NCBI GenBank assembly: GCA_903927955.1
Contig: CAIYOW010000016.1
Coordinates: 1 to 62,878, forward strand
DNA length: 62,878 nucleotides
Origin: an uncultured Methylococcaceae bacterium
GTDB taxonomy: Bacteria > Pseudomonadota > Gammaproteobacteria > Methylococcales > Methylomonadaceae
Direction: 5' to 3'
The notes beneath the pieces are model-generated. The model had not been told where the DNA came from. It searched no databases and saw only the letters and a program-made list of their open reading frames with translations. Numbering within the stretch: position 1 is the stretch's first letter; every line of letters begins with the position of its first letter. Both the position numbers and the translations under genes were made by a program. Shown in pieces: positions 19,177-27,953 of this stretch.

Positions 19177-20043
19177 TTAATGCTGGGTTGCCGATGAATG
19201 GACAGTGCTATCAGAAGACAGTAAAACCTCTACATCAATTTTGTCAAAATGGTATAGGGCGTTACAGAAATCACAATTGACCTCAATCAGTTGGCGTTCC
19301 AGCAAAATGCTTTCCAATTCTTCCCGCCCCAACGCCCGCAAGGTGGTGTTTATTTTTTCCCGTGAGCAAGAGCAGGCGAAGGCAACCGCTTCTGGCTCAA
19401 AAAGCCGTACTTGTTCTTCGTTGAATAGCCGGTAGAGCATTTGCTCGCAGTCCAATGCCAATAATTCCTTGGCTGTCAGGGTATCGGCAAGCATTCCAAT
19501 GCGTCGCCAATCTTCATGATCCAGTTTTTGGTTGGGCAGTTCCTGTAACAACAAACCGGCCACTTGGGTGGCGGTGGCGAACAACCAAACCCGCGTGGGC
19601 AGCTGTTCTGACTGGGTAAAATAGTTTTCCAAAACACCTGCCATGTCGTTGCCTTGCAGAGCGACAATACCTTGATAAGGTTCGCCCTCCTTGGGGGCCA
19701 CGGTGAGCGCCAAGTAGCCTTCCCCGAATAGGTTTGCCGAAGGTTCTGTAGGCGCGGGGGTTCGGCTTCGCACTAACCCCCTAATTTTACGTTCATGGGT
19801 CGCTTGGGCGACTAAGGTTTTGATGGCGCCATTGCCGTGTGCCTGCAAAATGATCGAGCCATTGAATTTGATGGTGGCCGATAGCATCACCACCGCTGCC
19901 AACGCTTGACCAAGTTGCTGTTGTATCTGTTCGGGTTCTGGCTGATAGTGCTTTAGGGTTTGCCAACTGGCTGACAGGTTGACCCATTCGCCCCGTATGC
20001 CCAATTGTTCAAATACAAACCGGCGTAGTATGTCTTGTTTCAT
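19177..20043 (-). CDS. hslO: HslO (Hsp33), redox-regulated chaperone
   Basis: 288 residues. Hsp33 is a cytoplasmic holdase switched on by oxidation of a zinc-bound cysteine centre. The pairs are visible near the C-terminus: CSCSREK (CxC, near residue 235) and NCDFCNALYHF (CxxC, near residue 268). The N-terminal core begins RRFVFEQLGIRGEWVNL. A lipoprotein gene follows closely on the same strand. Confidence 0.97.
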   Translation of the reverse strand: MKQDILRRFVFEQLGIRGEWVNLSASWQTLKHYQPEPEQIQQQLGQALAAVVMLSATIKFNGSIILQAHGNGAIKTLVAQATHERKIRGLVRSRTPAPTEPSANLFGEGYLALTVAPKEGEPYQGIVALQGNDMAGVLENYFTQSEQLPTRVWLFATATQVAGLLLQELPNQKLDHEDWRRIGMLADTLTAKELLALDCEQMLYRLFNEEQVRLFEPEAVAFACSCSREKINTTLRALGREELESILLERQLIEVNCDFCNALYHFDKIDVEVLLSSDSTVHSSATQH

Positions 20044-20133
20044 GTGAATTCCTTAATGCTGCCCGCTTTATTATAATCCAGATTCATAGTACCCTTAACG
20101 GTAATCGCTGTGAATTATTGGAGTTGACTGGCT

Positions 20134-20769
20134 ATGTTGATCCAGAAACGCAAAACCGTCTTGCCGCATCCCACGGAAGCCTTACCGGGGCGGGACCATG
20201 CCATGCCCATTACAAACCGTCATTTTGTGACAGGCAATCCTATTGCACCACCTTATCCGAGACATTTACAGGAAGCCTTGTTTGGCATGGGATGTTTTTG
20301 GGGGGCGGAACGCAAGTTTTGGCAAGTTCCACATATTTTCAGCACCGCAGTCGGTTATAGCGGCGGTTTTACGCCAAATCTGACCTATGATGAACTCTGT
20401 ACCGGTTTGACGGGGCATAATGAGGTGGTTAAGGTGATTTATGACCCCAATTTGACCGACTATCAAACATTATTGAAACTGTTTTGGGAGTCTCATAACC
20501 CGACCCAAGGGATGCGCCAAGGCAATGATATTGGCACCCAGTACCGATCAGCCATTTACACCACGACAGAACAACAGTTCGCCTTGGCTTGTGCCTCAAA
20601 AGAGCAGTATCAAAGCTGTTTGCAAAGGGCCGGCGTATTTGAAGACATCACCACAGAAATTTTGCCGGCTGGCCATTTTTATTATGCTGAAGATTATCAT
20701 CAGCAATATTTGGCGAAAGAACCGATGGGCTACTGCGGCTTAGGTGGGCTGGGTGTTAATGTTGACTAA
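20134..20769 (+). CDS. msrA: MsrA, peptide-methionine (S)-S-oxide reductase
   Basis: 211 residues, the longer E. coli-type MsrA with an N-terminal extension. The active-site motif [14 protein letters not shown] carries the catalytic cysteine near residue 54; [26 protein letters not shown] and the QYRSAIY segment follow. The C-terminal [20 protein letters not shown] supplies a resolving cysteine. It repairs oxidised methionines. Divergent from hslO, so two oxidative-stress functions share one intergenic region. Confidence 0.97.
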   Translation: MLIQKRKTVLPHPTEALPGRDHAMPITNRHFVTGNPIAPPYPRHLQEALFGMGCFWGAERKFWQVPHIFSTAVGYSGGFTPNLTYDELCTGLTGHNEVVKVIYDPNLTDYQTLLKLFWESHNPTQGMRQGNDIGTQYRSAIYTTTEQQFALACASKEQYQSCLQRAGVFEDITTEILPAGHFYYAEDYHQQYLAKEPMGYCGLGGLGVNVD

Positions 20770-20804
20770 TGTGATTGGTTGGCAAAAAGTGGAAAACTCA
20801 AGGC

Positions 20805-20834
20805 AAAAAAAAGCGGTTTAAAAAAACCGCTTAA
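20805..20834 (-). terminator. Intrinsic terminator read on the minus strand
   Basis: AAGCGGTTT (20811-20819) and AAACCGCTT (20824-20832) form a 9-bp stem. On the minus strand it is followed by a run of eight T residues; on the plus strand, the side of msrA, what follows is AAGAGAG. It may still serve msrA, but the geometry fits a transcript arriving from 20.84-21.0 kb on the minus strand, where no protein gene is visible. Confidence 0.6.
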
Positions 20835-20932
20835 GAGAGTTAGGGAGGATATAACGCAACTTTCAGCTAGCGGCGCCAGTTAGCAACCTTAAAAGTTAGG
20901 TTAATAATAGCAACAGTTAACGCAAATAAAAA

Positions 20933-20949
20933 TGTGGCATATTGTCGCA
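20933..20949. promoter_or_regulatory. Candidate RegA/PrrA-type binding site upstream of regB
   Basis: TGTGGCATATTGTCGCA is an imperfect inverted repeat with half-sites TGTGGC and GTCGCA separated by five A/T bases. It resembles the reported RegA/PrrA/RoxR box of a GC-rich dyad ending in GTCGC, and lies about 75 bases before regB. Autoregulation of regBA is inference. Confidence 0.4.
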
Positions 20950-21023
20950 GTTAGCAAACATAGACGGGTGAAACCCCGTTATTGGTGTTTTTTCATTAAC
21001 AATCTGCTCTTAATTCATCAACA

Positions 21024-22409
21024 ATGCTCTCCCATGTCTGCCCTAGTTCCGAAGCCTCCGCCCGGCAAAATCTCCGCTGGTTGTTTATTCTCAGAAACTT
21101 AATGGTGTTTAGCGAAGGGATGCTGGTTTTTTTATCCTCTTTTGTGCTTAACATCCACTTGCCGCAACATCAGTTGTGGTTGGTGCTGCTGCTGCTGGGG
21201 GCGTTAAACATCTATACCTCAGGACGCTTGGAGTCCCAAGAGCCGGTCAGTGAATTTGAAATATTTATCCAGATAACACTGGACGTGATAGGTATTGCCG
21301 GGTTGTTGTATTTTACTGGTGGCGCATCTAATCCACTGACTTGGGTGTTTTTGTTGCCGGTGATTATCGCCACCATCATGCTGCCACAGGCTTATTCATG
21401 GTATATGGTTATTCTTACCGCCTCCATGTATACGGTGTTGATTGCTTACAACGTGCCTTTGCCTTCAATAGAGCCGTATATGGCTGACCCGAGGCTGCCG
21501 CATTCCGATATGCAGCATTCTGAACCCATGATGCATGCCCACGAAGTGGGTGGACGCAATTATTTCAGCCTGCATTTGTTTGGTATGTGGTTTGGCTTTG
21601 TTTTTAGCGCCGGTTTGGTTGCCTATTTTGTTGCTGAATTGGCAAATACCTTAAAAATTCAAGAACGGCGTTTGGCTGAGGCAAGGGAAAACGCCCTTAG
21701 GGATGAGCGAGTGGTGTCGTTGGGCACATTGGCTGCCAGTGCCGCCCACGACATGGGCACGCCATTGGCTACTATCACCATTCTGGCGCATGAACTGGAA
21801 CAAGAATTTCCGCTGCACCGTTTTCCCGATTTGCATGAAAAAACCCTGATAATCCAGCAACAGATTGAACGCTGTAAAGAGGCTTTGTCAGTGATGTCCG
21901 CATCCGCTGGCGAAATGCGTGCGGAGTCAGGCAAGGCAGTGACAGTAGTGGAATACCTGGATAATGTCATTAACCAATGGCGCACTCATAAACCCGGCGC
22001 CAAACTTAGTTTTTTTGTTAGCCATGACGTAACCACCGAAGCCAAGATCATTGCCGAACGGACATTGACCCACTCCATCATTAATATCCTTAACAATGCG
22101 GCTGAAGCCTCGCCAACAGATAAGGGGGTTGAGTTCCATGCAGCTTGGGACAGCTACACGCTTACTTTAGGGATTCGCGATTACGGCTCAGGATTGCCGC
22201 CGGAACTGCTCGAATTTGGCGGCACGTCACCGGTGGTCAGTAAAAAACACGGCCTTGGGGTTGGCTTGTTTTTAACGTATTCGACCATCAGGCGATTGGG
22301 CGGCACTATCCATTTATATAATATTGAACCCGTCGGGGCTAGTGTGGAGATCAGCCTACCTCTTTTATTGAACACGGAGCATGATGATGACTGCCCAAGA
22401 ATTGGATAA
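21024..22409 (+). CDS. regB: RegB/PrrB family redox sensor histidine kinase
   Basis: 461 residues. Six hydrophobic segments fill about residues 20-215, holding GGASNPL (99-105), the family's quinone-sensing loop with Leu for the usual last Phe. The phosphoacceptor His242 lies in AAHDMGTPLATI, close to the RegB H-box HELGTPLATI. Cys284 in QIERCKEAL matches the redox cysteine of RegB about 40 residues after the histidine. The ATP domain has NILNNAAEAS and HGLGVGLFL. It senses respiratory redox state and phosphorylates RegA, whose gene overlaps its end. Confidence 0.92.
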   Translation: MLSHVCPSSEASARQNLRWLFILRNLMVFSEGMLVFLSSFVLNIHLPQHQLWLVLLLLGALNIYTSGRLESQEPVSEFEIFIQITLDVIGIAGLLYFTGGASNPLTWVFLLPVIIATIMLPQAYSWYMVILTASMYTVLIAYNVPLPSIEPYMADPRLPHSDMQHSEPMMHAHEVGGRNYFSLHLFGMWFGFVFSAGLVAYFVAELANTLKIQERRLAEARENALRDERVVSLGTLAASAAHDMGTPLATITILAHELEQEFPLHRFPDLHEKTLIIQQQIERCKEALSVMSASAGEMRAESGKAVTVVEYLDNVINQWRTHKPGAKLSFFVSHDVTTEAKIIAERTLTHSIINILNNAAEASPTDKGVEFHAAWDSYTLTLGIRDYGSGLPPELLEFGGTSPVVSKKHGLGVGLFLTYSTIRRLGGTIHLYNIEPVGASVEISLPLLLNTEHDDDCPRIG

Positions 22410-22935
22410 TCCCAGATTACTGTTGGTTGATGATGACGAGACGTTCTGTAAGGTCTTGAAGAGTGCCTTGGAGCGGCGCAATTATGAGGTGCTGGTGGCC
22501 AATGATGTAAAAAGTGGCATTGCTTTGGCAGAAGAATATTTGCCCGAATTTGCCGTAATCGATTTGCGTATCGGTTATGAATCAGGGCTGGAGCTGGTCA
22601 AAAAACTGATTGGTTTGGATGATAACACCAATTGTGTGGTATTGACCGGTTATGCCAGTATTGCCACAGCCGTTGAAGCGATCAAACTAGGTGCCATCCA
22701 CTATTTGACCAAACCTGCCAATGCTGATGAGATTGTCAACGCACTCAATAAAAATCACGGCGACCCGTCCGTCATAATTAGCGAAACACCTTTATCTGTC
22801 AAACGGTTGGAATGGGAGCATTTACAAAAAGTGCTGATGCAATACGATGGTAACATTTCGGCGGCGGCAAGGGCGTTAAATATGCACCGGAGGACATTGC
22901 AAAGGAAGCTTGATAAAAAGCCGGTGCGTGAATAG
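22381..22935 (+). CDS. regA: RegA/PrrA/ActR family response regulator
   Basis: 184 residues. The receiver domain has LLLVDDDETF and phospho-acceptor Asp61 in AVIDLRIG, with Thr and Lys in VVLTGYAS and YLTKPA. After a short linker the C-terminus is a Fis-type helix-turn-helix, ISAAARALNMHRRTLQRKL, nearly identical in pattern to RegA. It overlaps regB by 29 bases, so the two are translationally coupled. RegA-type regulators control respiration, electron sinks and carbon or nitrogen fixation. Confidence 0.94.
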   Translation: MMMTAQELDNPRLLLVDDDETFCKVLKSALERRNYEVLVANDVKSGIALAEEYLPEFAVIDLRIGYESGLELVKKLIGLDDNTNCVVLTGYASIATAVEAIKLGAIHYLTKPANADEIVNALNKNHGDPSVIISETPLSVKRLEWEHLQKVLMQYDGNISAAARALNMHRRTLQRKLDKKPVRE

Positions 22936-22937
22936 GG

Positions 22938-23810
22938 CTATTTTTGCAAGGCCAAAATGTAATAATTGACCCAATTCAATCGGCTTAACACTTCAATTGC
23001 CAAGGTTTCAATCGCCGCCCGTTTCAAGGTGACTTTTTGTTGTAACGCCAACCGCCGCAGATAACTATAAGTGGGCAGTGTGTGGCAGGTGATGTCACGC
23101 TCAGCCGTAATGGCAAACTGGGTTTTTTCCGCTAGCTGGCGATAATCTTTGATGTCACAATTAAGGTTGCATTGGCCATAAAAGCTCCAGCCTGGCAGTT
23201 TTAGTGCCATTAAAGGCACTTGTCGGGTGTTTGGCAGAAAATCCGACAAAGCCAAATAACCGTTGGGCTTAAGCACCCGATAAGCTTCTTTAAAAAACTG
23301 TGCTCGGTCGGGGAAATGAAAAATGCACTCCACTGCCAATACCACATCGAAACTGTGGTCGGCAAAGGGCAGGGCGCAAGCATTGCCTTGTTTGAATTCA
23401 ACCTGATTGCTAGGCATGGCATTGACCGTTGTGCGGGCGCGTTGCAATTGGCGTTCATCCAAATTTAAGCCCACTAATTGCATGGCGGTGTAATTTTCGT
23501 TGATATGGGCAACCGTGCCGCCAAATCCGCAGCCCACATCAAGAACGGACATGCCGTCGTGGATAAAGGCCGCTGAACAAATCTGCTGGCTGAGCGCCTC
23601 GGTTGCTTGGGCAAAATCCTCAGCAGTCAATGTGGCTTGTTTAGGTTCAGGCCAATAGCCCCAGTGTACATGCCTGCCGAAACTGCTCGCCAACGCGTCG
23701 TTACCGGCACTGAATGCAGCCAGTAAAAAATCAAAATAAGGCAGATTTACCTTAGTTTGTGCATTGTTTTTAGGCTGTGATGAAGTGGGATTGTTCATTT
23801 TTTGCATCAA
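22938..23810 (-). CDS. Class I SAM-dependent methyltransferase
   Basis: 290 residues. The SAM-binding motif I is MSVLDVGCGFGGTVAHIN (near residues 92-109); motif II-III follow as LVGLNLDERQLQRA and FDVVLAVECIFHFPDRAQFF. The upstream HVHWGYWPEP segment is typical of small-molecule methyltransferases of the gamma-tocopherol, MPBQ and sarcosine type. The substrate is not evident. It is convergent with regA, separated by two bases. Confidence 0.8.
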   Translation of the reverse strand: MMQKMNNPTSSQPKNNAQTKVNLPYFDFLLAAFSAGNDALASSFGRHVHWGYWPEPKQATLTAEDFAQATEALSQQICSAAFIHDGMSVLDVGCGFGGTVAHINENYTAMQLVGLNLDERQLQRARTTVNAMPSNQVEFKQGNACALPFADHSFDVVLAVECIFHFPDRAQFFKEAYRVLKPNGYLALSDFLPNTRQVPLMALKLPGWSFYGQCNLNCDIKDYRQLAEKTQFAITAERDITCHTLPTYSYLRRLALQQKVTLKRAAIETLAIEVLSRLNWVNYYILALQK

Positions 23811-24025
23811 TTTAGCAAGACGAATTTTGTCAAGATTAGCCCATTATGTTGAACCGGCATGTTAAAGCAATGTCCAAGAGCAGGCTTTAGCGGGGTTTGA
23901 CGTTTTCGGGTGATAGGCAATAATAGCATATTTGCTGGGGTGGTTTGGATAGCGGCGGTTAATATCCCGCCGCATCTCGGTTATTGGCTTTTAGTCAATA
24001 GGGTTTGCGCAACCGTATTTACACA

Positions 24026-24514
24026 TTATTGCTTGTGTCCTTTCATGTCACCAAAACAATTGTCACTGTTAAACTTAATGGCAATTGCTGCCTTTTGTTG
24101 ATTGGTTAACAATCCATAAATGGCATGATCAACCCTGCTGCGGGCCATCCCTATCTGCCGATGTGAGGACATGGATTTTTCGATCAGCGCTTGTACCTTC
24201 TCCTCTGAGTAGTCATCAGAAAAAACCAGTTTGTGCATTTCGGCAAAAAATTGCCGCCCCGTTTCGACTTTGGCATCCAACTTTGGTTTTTCCACTGACA
24301 AAATAGCTTTTATAGCAGTTTCTTGTTTCTCGCTTAAATTCAAGCCATGCAAATATGGCGGCAATTGCCCGTCTTTCAAAAAGCTAGGTGGGAAAGGTGG
24401 CATTCCTGTCTTGTAGGGAAAATCGTGCGTAACAGTCGGGATTTGATCTGGTTCCGGAGTTGCCAATGCCAAGCTCGGTAAAATAAACAGCATCAATAAT
24501 AATTTTTTAAACAT
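24026..24514 (-). CDS. CpxP/Spy-like periplasmic protein
   Basis: 162 residues. Signal peptide MFKKLLLMLFILPSLALA with cleavage near residue 18. The mature part is mostly helical, with LNLSEKQETAIKAIL and LLTNQQKAAI resembling the LTxxQ motifs of Spy, CpxP and ZraP. Members are small periplasmic chaperones or stress sensors. It is divergent from a CpxR-like regulator, with a perfect CpxR box in between, the arrangement of E. coli cpxP-cpxRA. Confidence 0.82.
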   Translation of the reverse strand: MFKKLLLMLFILPSLALATPEPDQIPTVTHDFPYKTGMPPFPPSFLKDGQLPPYLHGLNLSEKQETAIKAILSVEKPKLDAKVETGRQFFAEMHKLVFSDDYSEEKVQALIEKSMSSHRQIGMARSRVDHAIYGLLTNQQKAAIAIKFNSDNCFGDMKGHKQ

Positions 24515-24605
24515 GATTGCTCCTAAATTAAATAATGGGATGGTTGGTATTTTTCCAGCCGCTGATACTATCGCCGAATTGCCTGTAAATTGGCGTCATC
24601 GGAAT

Positions 24606-24620
24606 GTAAAGTTGGGTAAA
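24606..24620. promoter_or_regulatory. CpxR box between cpxP-like and cpxR-like genes
   Basis: GTAAAGTTGGGTAAA is an exact match to the CpxR consensus GTAAA-N5-GTAAA. A further GTAAA lies at 24585-24589, exactly 21 bases (two helical turns) upstream of the first repeat. It sits in the divergent promoter region and suits control of both neighbours. Confidence 0.75.
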
Positions 24621-24661
24621 TGTGGGTATGGATTGGGGTTGGCAGCCGCTATCATAATCAT

Positions 24662-25369
24662 ATGATGACCATTAATACTTCGACCAAAATCTTGTTAATT
24701 GATGACGATGCCGAGCTTGCTGACTTGCTCAAAGACTATTTGGAGCAGGAAGGCTATGCAGTCACTACCGCTCACGATGGCGAAAGCGGTTTGGCAGCAG
24801 CGTTGTCTGGCGGTTATGCGTTGTTGGTGTTGGACGTGATGTTGCCAGGCGTCCAAGGCATTGCCGTGTTGAACCGCATCCGCTTGGAAAGCCAGCTGCC
24901 GGTGTTGATGCTGACCGCCAAAGGTGATGATGTTGACAAGATTATCGGTCTTGAATGCGGCGCTGATGATTATGTACCCAAACCGTGTACACCACGCGAA
25001 TTGGTCGCACGCATCCGTGCTATTTTGCGCCGAAGTGAACAGCAAAACACCGGGCAAGCAACCGGTGTCCCTATCATAGTGGGTGGTTTGTCGATTTGGC
25101 CGCAAAAACGCAAGGCGGAAAAATTCGGTCAGCAGATGGATTTGACCAGCACCGAGTTTAACTTATTGACCGTGCTTGCCAGCAACTGCGGTCATGTGGT
25201 CAGCAAAAAGGTTTTGTCTCAACAAGGCTTGGGCAGACCGTTGGCGCGGTTTGACCGCAGTATTGATGTCCACATTAGCAGCATCCGGCAGAAATTGGGT
25301 GATACTGATGATGGCAGTGCATATATCGTGACAGTGCGGGGCAAGGGTTACCAGCTGGCTAAATTTTAG
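24662..25369 (+). CDS. cpxR: CpxR-like response regulator (OmpR family)
   Basis: 235 residues from ATG 24662 (MMTINTSTKILLIDDD); an upstream ATG at 24620 overlaps the CpxR box and is unlikely. Receiver domain: LLIDDDAEL, phospho-acceptor Asp58 in LLVLDVMLPG, and Lys in DYVPKPC. The winged-helix domain from about residue 140 ends SIRQKLGDTDDGSAYIVTVRGKGYQL. The CpxR identity is supported by the adjoining box, the divergent cpxP-like gene and the downstream kinase. It would respond to envelope misfolding. Confidence 0.88.
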   Translation: MMTINTSTKILLIDDDAELADLLKDYLEQEGYAVTTAHDGESGLAAALSGGYALLVLDVMLPGVQGIAVLNRIRLESQLPVLMLTAKGDDVDKIIGLECGADDYVPKPCTPRELVARIRAILRRSEQQNTGQATGVPIIVGGLSIWPQKRKAEKFGQQMDLTSTEFNLLTVLASNCGHVVSKKVLSQQGLGRPLARFDRSIDVHISSIRQKLGDTDDGSAYIVTVRGKGYQLAKF

Positions 25370-25432
25370 CGGCGGCTATTGGTATGAAGCGCATTTTGCC
25401 ACCTTGGTTTAATGGCAACTAGGGAGCTAAGC

Positions 25433-26815
25433 ATGGGCAGGCTTTTTTGGAAATTCTTCTTAGCCTTTTGGTTGGCTTTACTGACCGAAGGCATCGGTGT
25501 TGGTGTAGCGGTTTGGCTGCATCATCATGTCAACGACTACGAAGGCACCAATCCTATAGAAGTAAAGTTTTCCGGGCCTTTCGTTAACGCAGCGGCAACG
25601 GTTTTAACCCATAGCGGCACAGCGGGTTTACGGCAATTTTTATCAGATTGGGCGAAGCGGGACAATCCGCCGTTAGTTGCCGTTGATGAACAAGGTCGTG
25701 AAATGTTAAAGAGGCAGCTGGCACCAGAAACTTTCCCCTTGGCAAAATCTTTAGCACGTCATTATCCAGAACAAATACAGCGTGTTATAAGTAACTAGGG
25801 TAACGCTTATTGGCTATTCGTGTTAGCTACGTCAAAGCCATTAAAACCACTGCCACCGATACTGTTACTAGACCAACCCTTACCGCCGCCACCACCTGGG
25901 CCTACCCGATTTGCCCCTATTGCGCCCATCCTTTCCGGCATTTTGGCCAGTTTGTTGTTTAGTGGTCTGTTGGCTTGGTATTTTTCAAAGCCAATCAGAT
26001 ATTTGCGATCTGCTTTCACAGCCGTAGGGAGTGGCGACCTTACCACCCGAACAGTTGGGAAAATGGGCAACCGCCGCGATGAATTGGCAGATTTGGGCAA
26101 AAACTTTGATGGCATGGTCGAACAAATCGAATGCTTGATGAACGCTCAACAAAGGTTACTGCATGATGTCTCACACGAACTGCGCTCGCCATTGGCACGG
26201 ATGCAGGCGGCAATTGGCTTGGCGCAGCAACAGCCGGACAAATTGCCGCAAACTTTGGCGCGGATTGAACGCGAATCGCAGCGGATGAACGATTTAATCG
26301 GCGAGTTGCTGACCTTGTCGAGATTGGAAGCAGGTGTGATTGGCAAGAAAGAAAGCGTGGATATTGGCGAGTTATTATCAGAAGTTGTTGAAGATGCGCG
26401 TTTGGAAGCGACTGCCAAATACGTCAGCATTGACTTTTATAAGACGGGAACTGAAACAGCCGTAGTAGTGGGGTATAACGAATTATTGCGCCGCGCCTAC
26501 GAAAATATTCTGCGTAATGCCATCCAACACAGCGACGTTGGCAATATCGTGTTGGTAACAGCTAAACAGGAACACGAGTATTTTAAGGTTGCCATCATCG
26601 ACCAAGGTGACGGCGTAGCTGAAGCTGATTTATTGGCAATTTTCCTGCCGTTTTTTCGCAGTTCAAGCGCAAAAAAAATGGATGGCATTGGTTTGGGCCT
26701 TACCATTGCCCAAAAAGCGATCGCCGCCCATAACGGCTGTGTCAACGCACAAAACCGCCCAGAAGGCGGCTTGTCCGTTGAAACCATCTTGCCGCTTTGC
26801 GCCGTTAAACTTTGA
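25433..26815 (+). pseudogene. cpxA: CpxA-like sensor histidine kinase with in-frame amber stop
   Basis: Start 25433 follows AGGGAG by six bases. One frame runs from MGRLFWKFFLAFWL to TAG at 25796-25798 and continues in the same frame, with GNAYWLFV directly after the stop. Parts in order: membrane helix 1, periplasmic domain (residues about 30-125, containing the stop), helix 2 (IAPILSGILASLLFSGLLAWYF), HAMP, His box LLHDVSHELRSPLARMQ, and ATP domain with NAIQHS and DGIGLGLTIAQKAI. Apart from one codon everything is intact, so a very recent nonsense mutation or a base-call error is likely. Confidence 0.85.
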
Positions 26816-26865
26816 GGGGTATGGACCTGAATTTACATGACTGGGTAAGGGTGATGCGGCCTCAA

Positions 26866-27630
26866 TTACATCAACGGCAGCAATTGCCGAAGGATTATGC
26901 CATTAGTCGCCAGTATCTGCTTAGGGAAAACCCCGGGATTACCCTGAAAATCCGTTACTGACCCGCCCGCTTCCATCGCAATCAACGCGCCTGCCGCCAC
27001 ATCGTACAAGTTCAATTCTTGCTCCCAAAACGCATCCACTTGTCCGTCCGCAACCAAACATAAATCTAAAGCAGCCGAGCCAAAGCGGCGTTGACCGGTA
27101 GTTTGTTGGGCAATCCGGGCAAAACGCTCTAAGTTATTGTGTTCAAGATACGAGCGCAAACAGGCAAAGCCGGTGGAGATCATGGCATTGCCCAAGCTGT
27201 CTTCAGTGGATACGGCAATAGGGTCGTTGTTCTTGCTTGCCCCTTTGCCCCGTTCGGCACTGTACATATCATCCAATGCAGGGGCATATACCACGCCCAA
27301 CATTAATGCTTGGTCAATTTCCAAAGCGACACTGATTGACCAAAAATATTGGCCTTTAGAAAAGGAATGGGTGCCATCAATCGGGTCAACAATCCAGCGG
27401 GCATTTTGATTGTTGCTTTGTCCGCTTTCTTCTCCCCAAAATCCATATTCTGGGTAAGCTTGGGTCAGTGTTTCTTGCAAAAACGCTTCAACAGCCACAT
27501 CGGCGGCAGTGACATAATCACGCGGATTTTTTTGTGTCACCTGTAGATGTTTCAAATCTTTAAAATAGTTGAGTGCGATGACACCGGCACTGCGGACAAT
27601 GGTTTCAAGATCAGTAAGGGAAACGGGCAT
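26866..27630 (-). CDS. Inositol monophosphatase family phosphatase
   Basis: 254 residues from MPVSLTDLETIV. The metal-binding motifs of the family are plain: WGEESG, then IVDPIDGTHSFSKG, and later LNLYDVAAGALIAMEAGG. Members dephosphorylate inositol phosphates, histidinol phosphate or PAP; this sequence does not decide among them. It lies 33 bases downstream of the LAB_N gene on the same strand, so it may form an operon with the glycolipid genes. Confidence 0.85.
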   Translation of the reverse strand: MPVSLTDLETIVRSAGVIALNYFKDLKHLQVTQKNPRDYVTAADVAVEAFLQETLTQAYPEYGFWGEESGQSNNQNARWIVDPIDGTHSFSKGQYFWSISVALEIDQALMLGVVYAPALDDMYSAERGKGASKNNDPIAVSTEDSLGNAMISTGFACLRSYLEHNNLERFARIAQQTTGQRRFGSAALDLCLVADGQVDAFWEQELNLYDVAAGALIAMEAGGSVTDFQGNPGVFPKQILATNGIILRQLLPLM

Positions 27631-27662
27631 AGATTTAGCCTTAAGCAATTAAAGTGAAAGGT

Positions 27663-27953
27663 TCAACGCGGTGTTGAGTGGGGTTTTAATTTTTTTTGCC
27701 CATGGAGGACAAAATACAAATTACGGAAATAAATCAGCAGCCCTGACGCTTGACCAATGATAAACACAGGGTCTTGCCGATAAATGGCATAAACCAGTAA
27801 GGTAATGCCGCCGGAAATGCTGAAATACCAGAATGCCAATGGAATGACGCTTTTCTTTTCTTTCTCGCTTTGTAGCCATTGCACCACAAAGCGGGCGGTG
27901 AACAACACTTGCCCTAACATGCCGACCGCTAACCAGAAATGCTCATTAGTCAC
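27663..27953 (-). CDS. Lipid A biosynthesis N-terminal domain (LAB_N) membrane protein
   Basis: About 96 residues from GTG 27953, preferred because GAGGAA lies 8 bases before it; an ATG at 27986 is possible. Three membrane helices, with the LAB_N hallmarks FTARFVVQWLQSEKEKKSVIP and FWYFSISGGITLLVYAIYRQDPVFI. These small proteins are found with lipid-linked sugar transferases; some homologues form the N-terminus of LpxB. It overlaps the GT2 gene by 8 bases. Confidence 0.85.
   Translation of the reverse strand: MTNEHFWLAVGMLGQVLFTARFVVQWLQSEKEKKSVIPLAFWYFSISGGITLLVYAIYRQDPVFIIGQASGLLIYFRNLYFVLHGQKKLKPHSTPR

Noticed and set aside
25796-25798. TAG in cpxA read as pyrrolysine
   Set aside because: Nothing in the window suggests pyrrolysine machinery, the kinase family has no such residue, and a point mutation or base error is far simpler.
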